Assembly: GCF_047324175.1 (NCBI RefSeq)
Contig: NZ_CP178732.1
Coordinates: 248,001 to 312,000, forward strand
Length of the DNA stretch: 64,000 nt
Direction: 5' to 3'
Origin: Acerihabitans sp015654925
GTDB taxonomy: Bacteria > Pseudomonadota > Gammaproteobacteria > Enterobacterales > Enterobacteriaceae
This document shows positions 30,801 to 40,080 of the stretch, in pieces. Each line of letters starts with the position of its first letter. Positions within the stretch are counted from its first letter, which is position 1. A program made the translations under genes and the position numbers. A model generated the notes under the pieces. That model was given only the letters and a program-made list of their open reading frames with translations. It was not told the DNA's origin and made no database searches.

Positions 30801-32089
30801 CATGATTGCCGCAGCGAAACGCCAGCGGCCTGCTTTGGCGCTTTCACCACAAAAAACACTAATATGGCTCCCAGCGCCGCAATACCGCCGGCTAACAAAA
30901 ACGCGCTGTCGAACTTACCGGTATTTTGTACGATAAACCCGGTGGCCACCGGCCCGACGATGCCCGAAACGCTCCCGACCAAGTGGATAAAACCGCTGGC
31001 GCTGCCTACCTTCGATTTATGCACCACATCCTGAATAATGGCCCAGTAGATGGCGCCGGTAAGATAAAGAAAGAAGATGGATACCGACATCAGGATCACC
31101 GCGGGCACCACGCTGGTGACGGTGCCCGCCAACGCCACGCACGCGGCCGCGGCCAGCAGGCAAACCACCAGGACGATCTTACGCGACAATAAGAGCTTGC
31201 CGGTCACCTTGAAAATTTTATCCGACACCATGCCGCCCAGGGCTAAACCAATAAAACCGACAATCCAGGGAATAACCGTGGTCAGGCTCATTTCTTTAAT
31301 ATTCAGGCCATGGGCTTGAACTAAATAAGAAGGGAACCAGCTCAGGAAGAAAAACAAAATATAGTTGTAGCAAAAAAATGCAAAGGCAGTGGCCAGTATA
31401 ATTGGCTGGCGTAAATAAAACCCCAGGCCATGTTTAGCTTGTGCTAATTCTTCTTCAGCGGAATGAGTTTCGACTTTAAGCTGTTCGATTAACGCTTTTT
31501 CTTCCGCGCTCACTCGTTTACTTTTAGCCGGATTATCCGCTACGGCAAACAGCCATATCCCCATCCAGACAATACCGATAGCCCCAATAATCATAAAGGC
31601 CGGACGCCAGCCGAACGCCAACGCCAAATAGCCCACAATCGGTCCGGCTACCGCGCCGCCCAAGGGCGAGCCCGCGCTAAGCAATCCCATCGCCGTGGCC
31701 GCCTGTTTCTTGGGGAACCAACCGTTGATCATCTTGTTGGCCGACGAGCAAATAGGCCCTTCCGCCATGCCAAACAGGATGCGCAGGATCAGCATGGAAT
31801 AAAAACCGGTGGCGATAGCGGTCATACCGCAAAATATTGACCACAGGCCTACTGCCGCGGCCATTACCGCGGTTGGGCCGAATTTATCGACCGCCAGGCC
31901 GCCGATGAAATTAAATATGGCATAACCAAAAAAGAAACTGCCGAAAATAATACCGAACTGCTCGGCGTTAAGCGTTAAATCTTTTTCTATCATTGGCACG
32001 GTAATAGATAAGGCAACACGATCCAGATAATTGATCATGTAAACCAGCGCTAACAAGAACACAATGGCCCAGCGTAAATTTTTGGACAT
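30800..32089 (-). CDS. MFS transporter, anion:cation symporter family (sugar acid)
   Basis: A 429-residue, 12-TM inner-membrane transporter of the ACS type that includes hexuronate and glucarate permeases. The N-terminus shows VYMINYLDRVALSITVPMIEKDL, a family hallmark, and the first loop has a VDKFGPT segment in place of the usual MFS loop motif. GGAGT precedes the ATG. It follows rspB by 109 bases on the same strand, so it probably imports a substrate for RspA/RspB. The exact sugar acid cannot be read from the sequence. Confidence 0.87.
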   Translation of the reverse strand: MSKNLRWAIVFLLALVYMINYLDRVALSITVPMIEKDLTLNAEQFGIIFGSFFFGYAIFNFIGGLAVDKFGPTAVMAAAVGLWSIFCGMTAIATGFYSMLILRILFGMAEGPICSSANKMINGWFPKKQAATAMGLLSAGSPLGGAVAGPIVGYLALAFGWRPAFMIIGAIGIVWMGIWLFAVADNPAKSKRVSAEEKALIEQLKVETHSAEEELAQAKHGLGFYLRQPIILATAFAFFCYNYILFFFLSWFPSYLVQAHGLNIKEMSLTTVIPWIVGFIGLALGGMVSDKIFKVTGKLLLSRKIVLVVCLLAAAACVALAGTVTSVVPAVILMSVSIFFLYLTGAIYWAIIQDVVHKSKVGSASGFIHLVGSVSGIVGPVATGFIVQNTGKFDSAFLLAGGIAALGAILVFFVVKAPKQAAGVSLRQS

Positions 32090-32197
32090 AAGAACTCCAC
32101 TCGGTATTATGCTGATAATGTACTCTGTCTTCTGCAGGGATAGTCAGAGGGGGCGATGATTGCATTCATCGCCCATCGTAGGTGCAAATAATTTATA

Positions 32198-33214
32198 TTA
32201 AGCGAACTTTAGTAGGACTTTGCAGCAATGGCGCTGATCTTGTTCAAATAGCATCAAGGCGGCTGCCACATCCGCGGCATCCATGCAATGGGTCACCAAT
32301 TTAGCAACGTCGATTTTGCCTTGTTGCATCCACTCAATGACCTGGGGGAAGCGGCGGCTATTGAGCCTGGATGAAAAAATGGAAATTTCCTTACTGGTGA
32401 TGCTTTGCTGCGTTACGCTGCTGGCTTCGCCGGAAAAACCCATCAAACCGATGCGTGCGGCGGGGGAAGCCAGGTTAACCGCTTCTTGCAGGATAGCGGG
32501 ATGACAGGCGGCATCCACCACCAGCGTCGGGCGAATACCCTGTCTTTCCAGCTCGCTTTGCAGCGACAAATTGCTGTTATTGATCACTTGATCCGCACCG
32601 TTATTACGCGCCATATCCAGACGTTCCGGGATACGATCGGCCACGATGACCTGGCTTACGCCATACACTCCCTTTAATACCTGGACCACGGTCAGGCCGA
32701 TGGGACCGGCGCCATAGACCAGCGCCACATCCCGCGGCGCGGGTTGTAAAAACGCCGTCATGTTGGCGGCAATAGTAAAGGGTTCCACCATGCTGGCCAA
32801 ATTGTCCGGAATAGACGCCGGAATTTGATAGGCGTTTTGTGCCGGTGCGCACGCATAATCGCTAAAACCGCCGTCACGGTGCACGCCGATCACTTGAAGT
32901 TTGGTACAAACGTTGGGCCGGCCCACTGAGCAGGGGTAACAGTGGCCGCAGCTGACCACCGGGTCCACCGACACCCGTTCGCCGATGCGCGCCGCGTCCA
33001 CGCCCGCGCCCACCGCATCTATCACGCCAAAAAATTCATGGCCGATAACGCGGGGATATTTAGCGAAAGGATTATGGCCGTGGAAAATATGCACATCGGA
33101 ACCGCAAATCCCGGCATATTTCACCCGTACCCGTACCTCGCCGTTGCCCGGTTGGGGGATCTCGCGCCGCTCAATCACCAACTGTCCCGGTTTTTCAATT
33201 ACGATGCTATTCAT
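32198..33214 (-). CDS. rspB: Zinc-dependent dehydrogenase RspB
   Basis: A 338-residue medium-chain dehydrogenase very close to E. coli RspB. Zinc ligands are visible: CGSDVH and GHEFFGVI for the catalytic zinc, and the cluster CGHCYPCSVGRPNVC for the structural zinc; the NAD motif YGAGPIGLTVVQVLKG is intact. It likely oxidises a sugar-acid alcohol such as L-gulonate (known for this family, not shown here). The ATG at 33214 matches the family start and lies 14 bases after the rspA stop; a second in-frame ATG at 33229 overlaps that stop. Confidence 0.93.
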   Translation of the reverse strand: MNSIVIEKPGQLVIERREIPQPGNGEVRVRVKYAGICGSDVHIFHGHNPFAKYPRVIGHEFFGVIDAVGAGVDAARIGERVSVDPVVSCGHCYPCSVGRPNVCTKLQVIGVHRDGGFSDYACAPAQNAYQIPASIPDNLASMVEPFTIAANMTAFLQPAPRDVALVYGAGPIGLTVVQVLKGVYGVSQVIVADRIPERLDMARNNGADQVINNSNLSLQSELERQGIRPTLVVDAACHPAILQEAVNLASPAARIGLMGFSGEASSVTQQSITSKEISIFSSRLNSRRFPQVIEWMQQGKIDVAKLVTHCMDAADVAAALMLFEQDQRHCCKVLLKFA

Positions 33215-33228
33215 GGATTGATCTCTCA

Positions 33229-34443
33229 TTACCAGTTCCACAGCGTGCCGTCAGTTAAACGGGCCACGGGTAAATGCGCCGGTTCGTAGGGATATTTCGC
33301 GGCCAGCTTCTCGTCAAATTCGATACCCAAGCCGGGTTTGTCGCCCGGATGCATATAGCCGTCGTCGAATGTCCAGTTATGCGGGAACACCTCCAGCATC
33401 TGCTCGCTATAACCCATATATTCCTGCACGCCGAAATTAGGCACCCACAAATCGAAATGCAGCGCCGCCGCCATGCAAATCGGCGAAAGATCCGACGGGC
33501 CGTGCGATCCGGTGCGGACCTGGTACAGCGAGGCGAAATCCGCGATGCGGCGCATGCCGGTAATGCCGCCCGCGTGGGTGATGGTGGTGCGGATGTAATC
33601 AATCAACTGTTCTTCGATGAGCTGCTTACAGTCCCAAATACTGTTGAATACCTCACCTACCGCAATCGGCGTCACGGTATGCTGGCGGATTAGGCGGAAG
33701 CATTCTTGGTTTTCCGCCGGGGTGGGGTCTTCCATCCAGAACAAACGGTAAGGTTCGGCGCTTTTGCCGAAGCGGGCGGCTTCAATGGGCGTCAGGCGAT
33801 GATGCATGTCGTGCAGCAAATGCTCGTTAAAGCCGAATTTGTTGCGCACCGCCTCGAAAAGCTTGGGAGTGAAATCGAGATATTTTTCCGTGGACCAGAG
33901 CTGTTCTTCCGGCCAACTGCCTTTGGTTGCGGGTTCATAGGCCAGCCCTTTACCCTTGGCCATGCCATAGGTGGTTTTCATTCCCGGCACGCCGCACTGC
34001 ACGCGAATGGCTTTAAACCCCTGTTCCTGGTGCTTGGCGTAATCGTCCAGCACTTCGTCAATGGAATGGCCGGTGGTGTGGCAGTACACCATGACGCCGG
34101 TACGGGACGCGCCGCCCAAAAGCTGATACAGCGGCATATTGGCCGCTTTGGCTTTGATGTCCCACAAGGCCATATCCACCGCGGAGATAGCCGACATGGT
34201 GACCGGTCCGCGGCGCCAGTACGCGCCCTTGTAAAAGAACTGCCAGATATCCTCGATCTGATGGGCATCCCGGCCAATCAATTGCGGGCAAACATGATCC
34301 TTGAGATAGGAGGCAACCGGTAATTCACGGCCGTTAAGCGTGGCATCGCCGATACCGGTGAGTCCGTTATCGGTGGTAATTTTCAGCGTGACGAAATTTC
34401 TGCCGGGGCAGGTAACAAATACTTCCGCTTTAATAATTTTCAT
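33229..34443 (-). CDS. rspA: D-mannonate dehydratase family protein RspA
   Basis: A 404-residue enolase-superfamily protein, the same length as E. coli RspA. Almost the whole family pattern is seen: N-terminal capping region MKIIKAEVFVTCPGRNF, then AIRVQCGVPGMK, the metal-ligand strands (HDMHHRLTPIEA, WMEDPTP, IAVGEVF) and THAGGITGMRRIA. Members dehydrate D-mannonate or D-gluconate, some at low rate. ATG 34443 is used (TTG 34446 also in frame), with AGGA about 9 bases upstream. It forms an operon with rspB under the operator at 34493. Confidence 0.94.
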   Translation of the reverse strand: MKIIKAEVFVTCPGRNFVTLKITTDNGLTGIGDATLNGRELPVASYLKDHVCPQLIGRDAHQIEDIWQFFYKGAYWRRGPVTMSAISAVDMALWDIKAKAANMPLYQLLGGASRTGVMVYCHTTGHSIDEVLDDYAKHQEQGFKAIRVQCGVPGMKTTYGMAKGKGLAYEPATKGSWPEEQLWSTEKYLDFTPKLFEAVRNKFGFNEHLLHDMHHRLTPIEAARFGKSAEPYRLFWMEDPTPAENQECFRLIRQHTVTPIAVGEVFNSIWDCKQLIEEQLIDYIRTTITHAGGITGMRRIADFASLYQVRTGSHGPSDLSPICMAAALHFDLWVPNFGVQEYMGYSEQMLEVFPHNWTFDDGYMHPGDKPGLGIEFDEKLAAKYPYEPAHLPVARLTDGTLWNW

Positions 34444-34492
34444 CAAATAAGGTCCTTAAGCTATCCAGGTAAGGCGAGCAAATCGTCTATGT

Positions 34493-34512
34493 CTACTACC
34501 ATACAAGTAGAT
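34493..34512 (-). promoter_or_regulatory. GntR-type operator upstream of rspA
   Basis: CTACTACCATACAAGTAGAT, an imperfect palindrome with CTAC/GTAG arms, is identical to the copy at 36032-36051. It overlaps a minus-strand -10 (TTGTAT) with a TTGCAA -35 17 bases upstream. A perfect CRP half-site (AAATGTGATC on the minus strand, 34534-34543) lies about 40 bases farther up. Confidence 0.8.
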
Positions 34513-34628
34513 TGGATACAATTTTGCAACTTCGATCACATTTTTACGTTTATCATTAGCTCCGGTAAAAATTTAACGGGAACGTGATCTCGATTCCCAC
34601 TGATTTACCGGCGCTACGGGCGGCGGTA

Positions 34629-35963
34629 TTAATGTTTGGTCCAGTCCTGATACTCTTTTTTCAGGCGTAGCGGAGCGGTTTCCGGCATCATCGCCAGCCC
34701 TATCACCGAGATCACGCCCAATACCGCAACATAAATCGCCAGGCCGTAATAATGTCCGCCGGTGGCTTGCAGAATTTTTATGGCTACCAGGCCCAACACG
34801 CCGCTGCCGATAAGAGATCCGATTTGCCAGATAAGCGCAATACCGCTACAACGGATATGCGTTGGGAACAATTCGGGAAAGTAAGATGCCTGGGGCGCGT
34901 AGCACATGCTGTGGCCCAGGGTCAGAACCACGATCATCACCAATTGGGTCAACCAGTAGTTGTCCTGGTTGATCGCCAGGAAGAACGGGACAATCATAAT
35001 CACCTGTAGCAACGCGCCGAGCATATAGATGGGTTTGCGTCCGAAGCGATCCGAAAGATGGCCCATCAGCGGGATGGCTACGATTTCCAGGGCCACCGCG
35101 ACGATCATCGTCTCCATCACCAGGTTGGTATTGAGATTGTTGGCTTTGACATAAGCCAGTACGATAACGGTAAACATGGCGAACACGCAGGCTTCAATCA
35201 GTTTGGCGCACACCCCTTTGACGACAATGCCCGGAAAATCCCGGATAACTTCTACGATTGGCCGGGATTCCTGCGCTTTGGTTTCCCTGATTTTGGCGAA
35301 CACCGGCGACTCATCGATACGCAGGCGGATAAACAGACCCACCACCACCAGCAGCAAACTGAGCAGAAATGGAATGCGCCAGCCGAAGTCCATCATCTGC
35401 GTCGGCGACAGGGTGGCATTAAGCGCGGCAAACAGCGCCAGCGGCAGCAAGAAACCCAGCGGCGCGCCAATTTGCACCCAGCTGGCAAAAAAACCGCGGC
35501 GAGCGGGCTGAGAATATTCCGCGGTCATCAAGACCGCGCCGGCCTGCTCGCCGCCAACGCCAAAACCCTGCAATATACGGATAAAAATCAATAAAATGGG
35601 CGCCCAAACGCCTATTTTTTCATACGTTGGCAGCAGGCCGATGCAAAACGTGCCGAGACCTACGATCAGGATGGTAATCACCAGCGCTTTTTTCCGGCCC
35701 ACTTTATCGCCGATATGGCCAAAGACGATGCCGCCGATCGGCCGCGCCAGAAAGCCCACCGCATAGGTGGCGAATGCCGCCAGGGTACTAACCAGAGGAT
35801 CGGCGCTGGGAAAGAACAGGTGGCCGAAAAATAGCACCGCGGCCGTGCCGTAGGCGAAAAAATCATAATATTCCGCCGCGGTGCCGATAGCCGACGCCGA
35901 GGCGACGCGACGGATAAGCGACACATTTTCTTTTTCGGTAAGGTATTCTGAAGAGGCTGCCAT
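34629..35963 (-). CDS. MFS transporter, metabolite:proton symporter family
   Basis: A 444-residue, 12-TM transporter of the MHS type (relatives: ShiA, ProP, citrate and dicarboxylate porters). Hallmarks are ASAIGTAAEYYDFFAYG in TM1, the loop GHIGDKVGRKKAL and FGVGGEQAGAVLMTAEYS, with a long C-terminal amphipathic end. It is transcribed toward rspA from a promoter carrying the same operator as rspA, so its substrate is probably linked to that pathway. The substrate cannot be named. Confidence 0.88.
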   Translation of the reverse strand: MAASSEYLTEKENVSLIRRVASASAIGTAAEYYDFFAYGTAAVLFFGHLFFPSADPLVSTLAAFATYAVGFLARPIGGIVFGHIGDKVGRKKALVITILIVGLGTFCIGLLPTYEKIGVWAPILLIFIRILQGFGVGGEQAGAVLMTAEYSQPARRGFFASWVQIGAPLGFLLPLALFAALNATLSPTQMMDFGWRIPFLLSLLLVVVGLFIRLRIDESPVFAKIRETKAQESRPIVEVIRDFPGIVVKGVCAKLIEACVFAMFTVIVLAYVKANNLNTNLVMETMIVAVALEIVAIPLMGHLSDRFGRKPIYMLGALLQVIMIVPFFLAINQDNYWLTQLVMIVVLTLGHSMCYAPQASYFPELFPTHIRCSGIALIWQIGSLIGSGVLGLVAIKILQATGGHYYGLAIYVAVLGVISVIGLAMMPETAPLRLKKEYQDWTKH

Positions 35964-36031
35964 TTGTTACCCTCTGGTTTTGTGGGCGCCCTGTTTTTAT
36001 GGCGCCCGATAGAGTAAAAATAATTCTGAAC

Positions 36032-36051
36032 CTACTACCATACAAGTAGAT
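36032..36051 (-). promoter_or_regulatory. GntR-type operator upstream of the MHS transporter
   Basis: A second identical copy of the 20-mer at 34493-34512, again over a minus-strand TTGTAT -10, and again with a perfect CRP half-site (36072-36081) 40 bases upstream. Confidence 0.8.
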
Positions 36052-36261
36052 AATATGATTTTTTCAGGCTGGATCACATTTACTTAACAGATAGCCACGG
36101 CGCACGTTAGTGCCGGGTGGACCAAAACCCTGACAAACGGCAGGCCAGGGAGGGGGGAGTTACGCCAGGACGGCAAATGCGGCAACATGGTGATGGGCCG
36201 GCAAGGGCGGCACGCCGGCAATGTCAGAAGAAGAGCCGCCCGCGGCGGCCCTGGTAAAGGG

Positions 36262-37353
36262 TTAGAGGGTTTCGTTAAGACGATTGCCGCTGGCGGTATC
36301 AAACAGATGCAGGCTTTCCGGCTTGGCTTCCAGCCATAGCGGCCGATCGGGCTGGCCGTTAACCCGGCCGGCGAATTGGATATGCAGTGGAAATCCGCTC
36401 CAGTCCACATGCAGCAGGCTGGTTTCGCCGGTCACTTCCATCAGCCGCAGCGTAGCGGGGGGGTGGTTGGTGGCCGCCGCCTGGATAAAATCATGGGGGC
36501 GGATGCCCAGGGTTATCGGCGCCTCCCCCTGCAACCGTGCCGCAGCATGCCATTTTTGCGGCAAGGGGAACCAGAGATCGCCGCAGCGCACGCCCGGCAG
36601 ATCGTCGCGCCGCGTAATATTTCCTTCCAGCAGGTTCATTGGCGGCGAGCCGATAAAGCGGGCGACAAAAGTATTCACCGGCCGATCGTAGATCTCCAGC
36701 GGTTGTCCCTGCTGTACAATCATGCCCTCTTTCATAACCACGATTTGATCCGCCAGCGTCATGGCTTCCACCTGATCGTGGGTAACATAAACGGTGGTGG
36801 TTTTTAACTGCTGATGCAGGGACTTGATTTCGGCCCGCAGTTCCATACGCAGTTGGGCATCAAGGTTGGACAGCGGCTCGTCGAATAAAAATACCCGCGG
36901 ATTGCGCACCATCGCCCGCCCCATGGCCACGCGCTGGCGCTGGCCGCCGGACAATGCTTTGGGCAGCCGCTGCAACAAGCGTTCAATGCCCAGCATGCGG
37001 GCAACCTGCTCCACCTTGGTCTGTTGCTGCGGGCGCGGCACTTTTTTAATCTGCATATGGAACGCCAGGTTTTCCGCCACCGTCAGATGGGGATATAACG
37101 CATAGCTTTGAAACACCATGGCAATGTCCCGATCCGCCGGGTCCAGATCGTTAATTCGCTGTTCACCGATAAAAATATCGCCGTCCGATACCGTATCCAG
37201 TCCGGCCAGCAGGCGCAGCAGGGTGGATTTGCCACAGCCGGAAGGGCCGACCAGCACGGTAAAACTACCGTCGGCAATGGTTAAATCCAGCGGGTTGAGT
37301 ACGTTATGTTTGCCATAACGTTTGGCGACTTTCACTAATTCTACGCTAGCCAT
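36262..37353 (-). CDS. Sugar ABC transporter ATP-binding protein (UgpC/MalK type)
   Basis: A 363-residue ATPase. Walker A GPSGCGKST (near residue 36), Q-loop, signature LSGGQRQRVAMGRA, Walker B VFLFDEPLSNLDA and the H-loop VTHDQVEAM are all intact, and a C-terminal regulatory TOBE/OB region follows (residues about 235-363). It energises the permease pair at 38334-40072. The ATG lies 3 bases after the kinase stop, with the ribosome site GGAG inside the kinase end. Confidence 0.95.
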   Translation of the reverse strand: MASVELVKVAKRYGKHNVLNPLDLTIADGSFTVLVGPSGCGKSTLLRLLAGLDTVSDGDIFIGEQRINDLDPADRDIAMVFQSYALYPHLTVAENLAFHMQIKKVPRPQQQTKVEQVARMLGIERLLQRLPKALSGGQRQRVAMGRAMVRNPRVFLFDEPLSNLDAQLRMELRAEIKSLHQQLKTTTVYVTHDQVEAMTLADQIVVMKEGMIVQQGQPLEIYDRPVNTFVARFIGSPPMNLLEGNITRRDDLPGVRCGDLWFPLPQKWHAAARLQGEAPITLGIRPHDFIQAAATNHPPATLRLMEVTGETSLLHVDWSGFPLHIQFAGRVNGQPDRPLWLEAKPESLHLFDTASGNRLNETL

Positions 37354-37356
37354 GGA

Positions 37357-38319
37357 TTACTCCTCCCCGGCAAAGGATTGTAGGGAAGCCCGGTCAGGGT
37401 ACTGACGTGGCGAGCTGCTGATGGCCTGGCTGGCGACACGTATGCCCCAGCGCAGCGCCTGTCGTCGGTTATAGCCGTAAAGCAGGGCGCTCAGGAAACC
37501 GGCATTAAAGCTGTCGCCGGCGCCGATGGTATCCACAATGGTCACCGCGTCGGCGGCGCAGGACAATACGCCCTGCGCATCGCATACCATGGCGCCGTCG
37601 CCGCCGCGTTTGATCACGCAGGCGCCGCCGGCGGCCAACTGCGCCGCCAGACGCTGGCCGGCCAGGGGCAAATCGGCGCCCTGCGCCAGCCCAAGCGTTT
37701 CCACTTCATTTAACAATAAATAGTCGCAATAGCCGAGCCAGCCGGCGATTTGCCGGCGCAGCCCGTCGCTCCAGCCTTCCGGCGGCCAGCCGGTATCCAC
37801 CGCGATTTGAAATCCCCTGTGGCGCAGCGCGGCCAGTAGTTCGGGGTAATCGACGAATAGCCGCAGGCAGAGGAACGTGCCGCACAGCAGTACGATATCC
37901 CCCGGCGCGGCGCGGGGCGGCAGTTGCATCAGTACGTCTTGCCGGCACAGGCGCACGATATGCCCCTGGTTGCTGAAAAAGGTGCGTTCGTTGTCTGGAT
38001 GGGTCAGGCCCACGGTCAAGGATGTTTCGCAGGCATAACGCGGCCAGAAGGGAGCGCTGTCGGCAAAATAACCCGCCAGCCAGCTGGAAAAATGATCGTC
38101 CCCCTGGTTGGCCACCGCCCGGTGCGGCGTACCCAGCGCCGCCAGCGCCAGCGCGCAGTTGCCGGCCGAGCCGCCCGGACGCAGCGCGCTGTGCTCCAAC
38201 ATCGCCTCGGTTCCCCGGGCAGGCCATTGGTGCAGCGTGCCCATAATCAGATCAATATTGATATTACCGACCACATACAGCGTGGCGTCGCTCGCAGGTT
38301 TTAGCATGGCAGTGTCCAC
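37357..38319 (-). CDS. PfkB-family carbohydrate kinase
   Basis: A 320-residue ribokinase-like enzyme. The N-terminal sugar-binding motif (GGSAGNCALALAALG) and the C-terminal ATP-site signature DTIGAGDSFNAGF with its catalytic aspartate are present. The start is GTG at 38319, with AAGGA four bases upstream; an ATG at 38307 has no ribosome site. It lies inside the ABC operon, between the second permease and the ATPase, so it probably phosphorylates the imported sugar. The sugar is unknown. Confidence 0.88.
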   Translation of the reverse strand: MDTAMLKPASDATLYVVGNINIDLIMGTLHQWPARGTEAMLEHSALRPGGSAGNCALALAALGTPHRAVANQGDDHFSSWLAGYFADSAPFWPRYACETSLTVGLTHPDNERTFFSNQGHIVRLCRQDVLMQLPPRAAPGDIVLLCGTFLCLRLFVDYPELLAALRHRGFQIAVDTGWPPEGWSDGLRRQIAGWLGYCDYLLLNEVETLGLAQGADLPLAGQRLAAQLAAGGACVIKRGGDGAMVCDAQGVLSCAADAVTIVDTIGAGDSFNAGFLSALLYGYNRRQALRWGIRVASQAISSSPRQYPDRASLQSFAGEE

Positions 38320-38333
38320 ATCATCCTTTATTT

Positions 38334-39173
38334 TTAACCTTTACTGCCGCCGCTGGCTAAACCGCTCACCAGGGACTTTTGCAGCCAAATAGCGATAAAC
38401 AGCGGGGGCGCCGAGGCCAGGATACCGACGGCGGCGATCAGGCCATCGTCCGTCGCCCTGCCGGCGGTAAAGCCTGCAATAGTGACCGGCAGCGTTTGCG
38501 CCGCGATATTATTGGTAAACAGCAGGGCGTAAAAAAATTCATCCCAGGCCAGCAGCCAGCCGAACACCGCCGACGCGGCCACCGCCGGCTTGGCCAGGGG
38601 GAGGGTAATGCGCAGCAATACCTGCCAGAAACGCAGGCCGTCGAGGCGGGCGGCTTGTTCAATATCCAGCGGCAAGGCGTCGAACTGATTTTTCAGCATC
38701 CAGGTCAGGAAGGGCAGGATCAGCGAACAGTAAACCAGAACCAGCCCGAGATGCGTGTTAAGCAGCGACAGCTGTTGCAGGACAAAGTAGAGCGGCAGCA
38801 CGAAAGCCACCGGCGGCACCATATAAATCGCCAGGCTGCCCATTAGCCAGCCTTCGCGGCCGGGATAGCGGGAAAAACCAAACGCGGCCGGCAGGGCCAG
38901 CAGCAAGGAAATCACCGTGGCGCCGGTGGCGGTAAGAATACTGTTGCCCAGGGCATGCAAAAACAGCTCGCCCGGCTGGCCCGGCTCCAGCGATAACAGC
39001 CGCATATAACGGCTGAAATCCCACTGGCGCGGCAACCATTCCAGGGGAACGCGCGCCAGGTCCGCCGACGAGCTGACGCTCATCAAAAACAGCCAGAGCA
39101 TGGGCGCCAGAATGGTGATTGCCAGGATGATGGCCGCCGCGTAGCGTAAAATAACGCGAATATGACGTTTCAT
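38334..39173 (-). CDS. Sugar ABC transporter permease (MalG type)
   Basis: A 279-residue permease with six hydrophobic segments. The coupling-helix EAA motif is visible as EQAARLDGLRFWQVLLRITLP (key parts). Chosen start is ATG 39173, which overlaps the preceding gene by ATGA; a longer reading to 39239 lies inside that gene. It forms the inner-membrane channel with the MalF-type partner and is followed by the kinase 14 bases later. Confidence 0.93.
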   Translation of the reverse strand: MKRHIRVILRYAAAIILAITILAPMLWLFLMSVSSSADLARVPLEWLPRQWDFSRYMRLLSLEPGQPGELFLHALGNSILTATGATVISLLLALPAAFGFSRYPGREGWLMGSLAIYMVPPVAFVLPLYFVLQQLSLLNTHLGLVLVYCSLILPFLTWMLKNQFDALPLDIEQAARLDGLRFWQVLLRITLPLAKPAVAASAVFGWLLAWDEFFYALLFTNNIAAQTLPVTIAGFTAGRATDDGLIAAVGILASAPPLFIAIWLQKSLVSGLASGGSKG

Positions 39174-40072
39174 TCTTCGATCCCCCGCCGGCGCCGGCGC
39201 GCTAACATCAACATATAAATGGCAATCAGCACGCCGCACAAGATAGTCATCAGGATGGCATAGGCGGCGCCGCTGCCGGCGCGCAGGTAGCTAAAGGATT
39301 CCTGATAGACAAAAAAGCTCAGGGTCTTGGTGCTGTCCACCGGACCGCCGCGGGTCATGACATAAATGATGTCGAAGATTTTAAACGCGTCGATGGTTCT
39401 TAAAATCAGCGCCACGCCCAGCGGCGCCAGGATAGCCGGCAGGGTAATGGCGCGAAAACGGCGCCAGGCGCCGGCGCCGTCGATGCGCGCCGCCTCGTAC
39501 AGGTCCTCTGGGATGGATTGCAGCGCCGCCAGCGTCAACAACGTCACCAGCGGGTAGTTCTTCCAAATATCGGCAATCATGACCGAATTCATCGCCGAGT
39601 CGGGGGACCCCAGCCAACTGCGGTAGTGGTCTATCAGCCCGGTTTGGGTCAGCAGCGCGTTGATGCTGCCGTAGTCGGGATTAAAATTAAGCCGCCACAT
39701 CATGGCGTTAACGATGGTCGGCAGCGCCCAGGGCAGGATCACCAGTACGCGCAATACGCCGCGGCCATAGAAGTGCTGATTGAGCAGCAGCGCCACCAGT
39801 ACGCCCAGCACCCCTTCCACCGCCACCGATACCACGGTGAAGTAAAGGGTACGCGCCAGGGATGCCAGGAAATCCGGATCGGTGAGGGCATACAGATAAT
39901 TGGCGAAACCGATATAGGCGGGCATAACCCCGCTGTCAATCAGCGCGGCGTCGGTAAAGCTGAGCCAGAGGGTCCTGGCCAGCGGCCAGGCGGTCAGCAA
40001 AAACATCATCACCAGCATGGGTGCTAACAGCACCCATGCCTGACGACGCTCACGTTGTGGCAAACTGAGCAT
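39170..40072 (-). CDS. Sugar ABC transporter permease (MalF type)
   Basis: A 300-residue permease with six hydrophobic segments and the EAA motif EAARIDGAGAWRRFRAITLP (key parts). AAGGA lies 6 bases before ATG 40072; an in-frame ATG at 40078 overlaps that ribosome site. It follows the binding-protein gene by 8 bases and overlaps the next permease by 4 bases. Confidence 0.93.
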   Translation of the reverse strand: MLSLPQRERRQAWVLLAPMLVMMFLLTAWPLARTLWLSFTDAALIDSGVMPAYIGFANYLYALTDPDFLASLARTLYFTVVSVAVEGVLGVLVALLLNQHFYGRGVLRVLVILPWALPTIVNAMMWRLNFNPDYGSINALLTQTGLIDHYRSWLGSPDSAMNSVMIADIWKNYPLVTLLTLAALQSIPEDLYEAARIDGAGAWRRFRAITLPAILAPLGVALILRTIDAFKIFDIIYVMTRGGPVDSTKTLSFFVYQESFSYLRAGSGAAYAILMTILCGVLIAIYMLMLARRRRRGIEE

Positions 40073-40080
40073 ACACATCC

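Noticed and set aside
32151..32174. Inverted repeat GGGCGATGA/TCATCGCCC after rspB as a terminator
   Set aside because: The stem is real but no T tract follows on the minus strand, so termination is not supported; it may only be a mRNA end structure.
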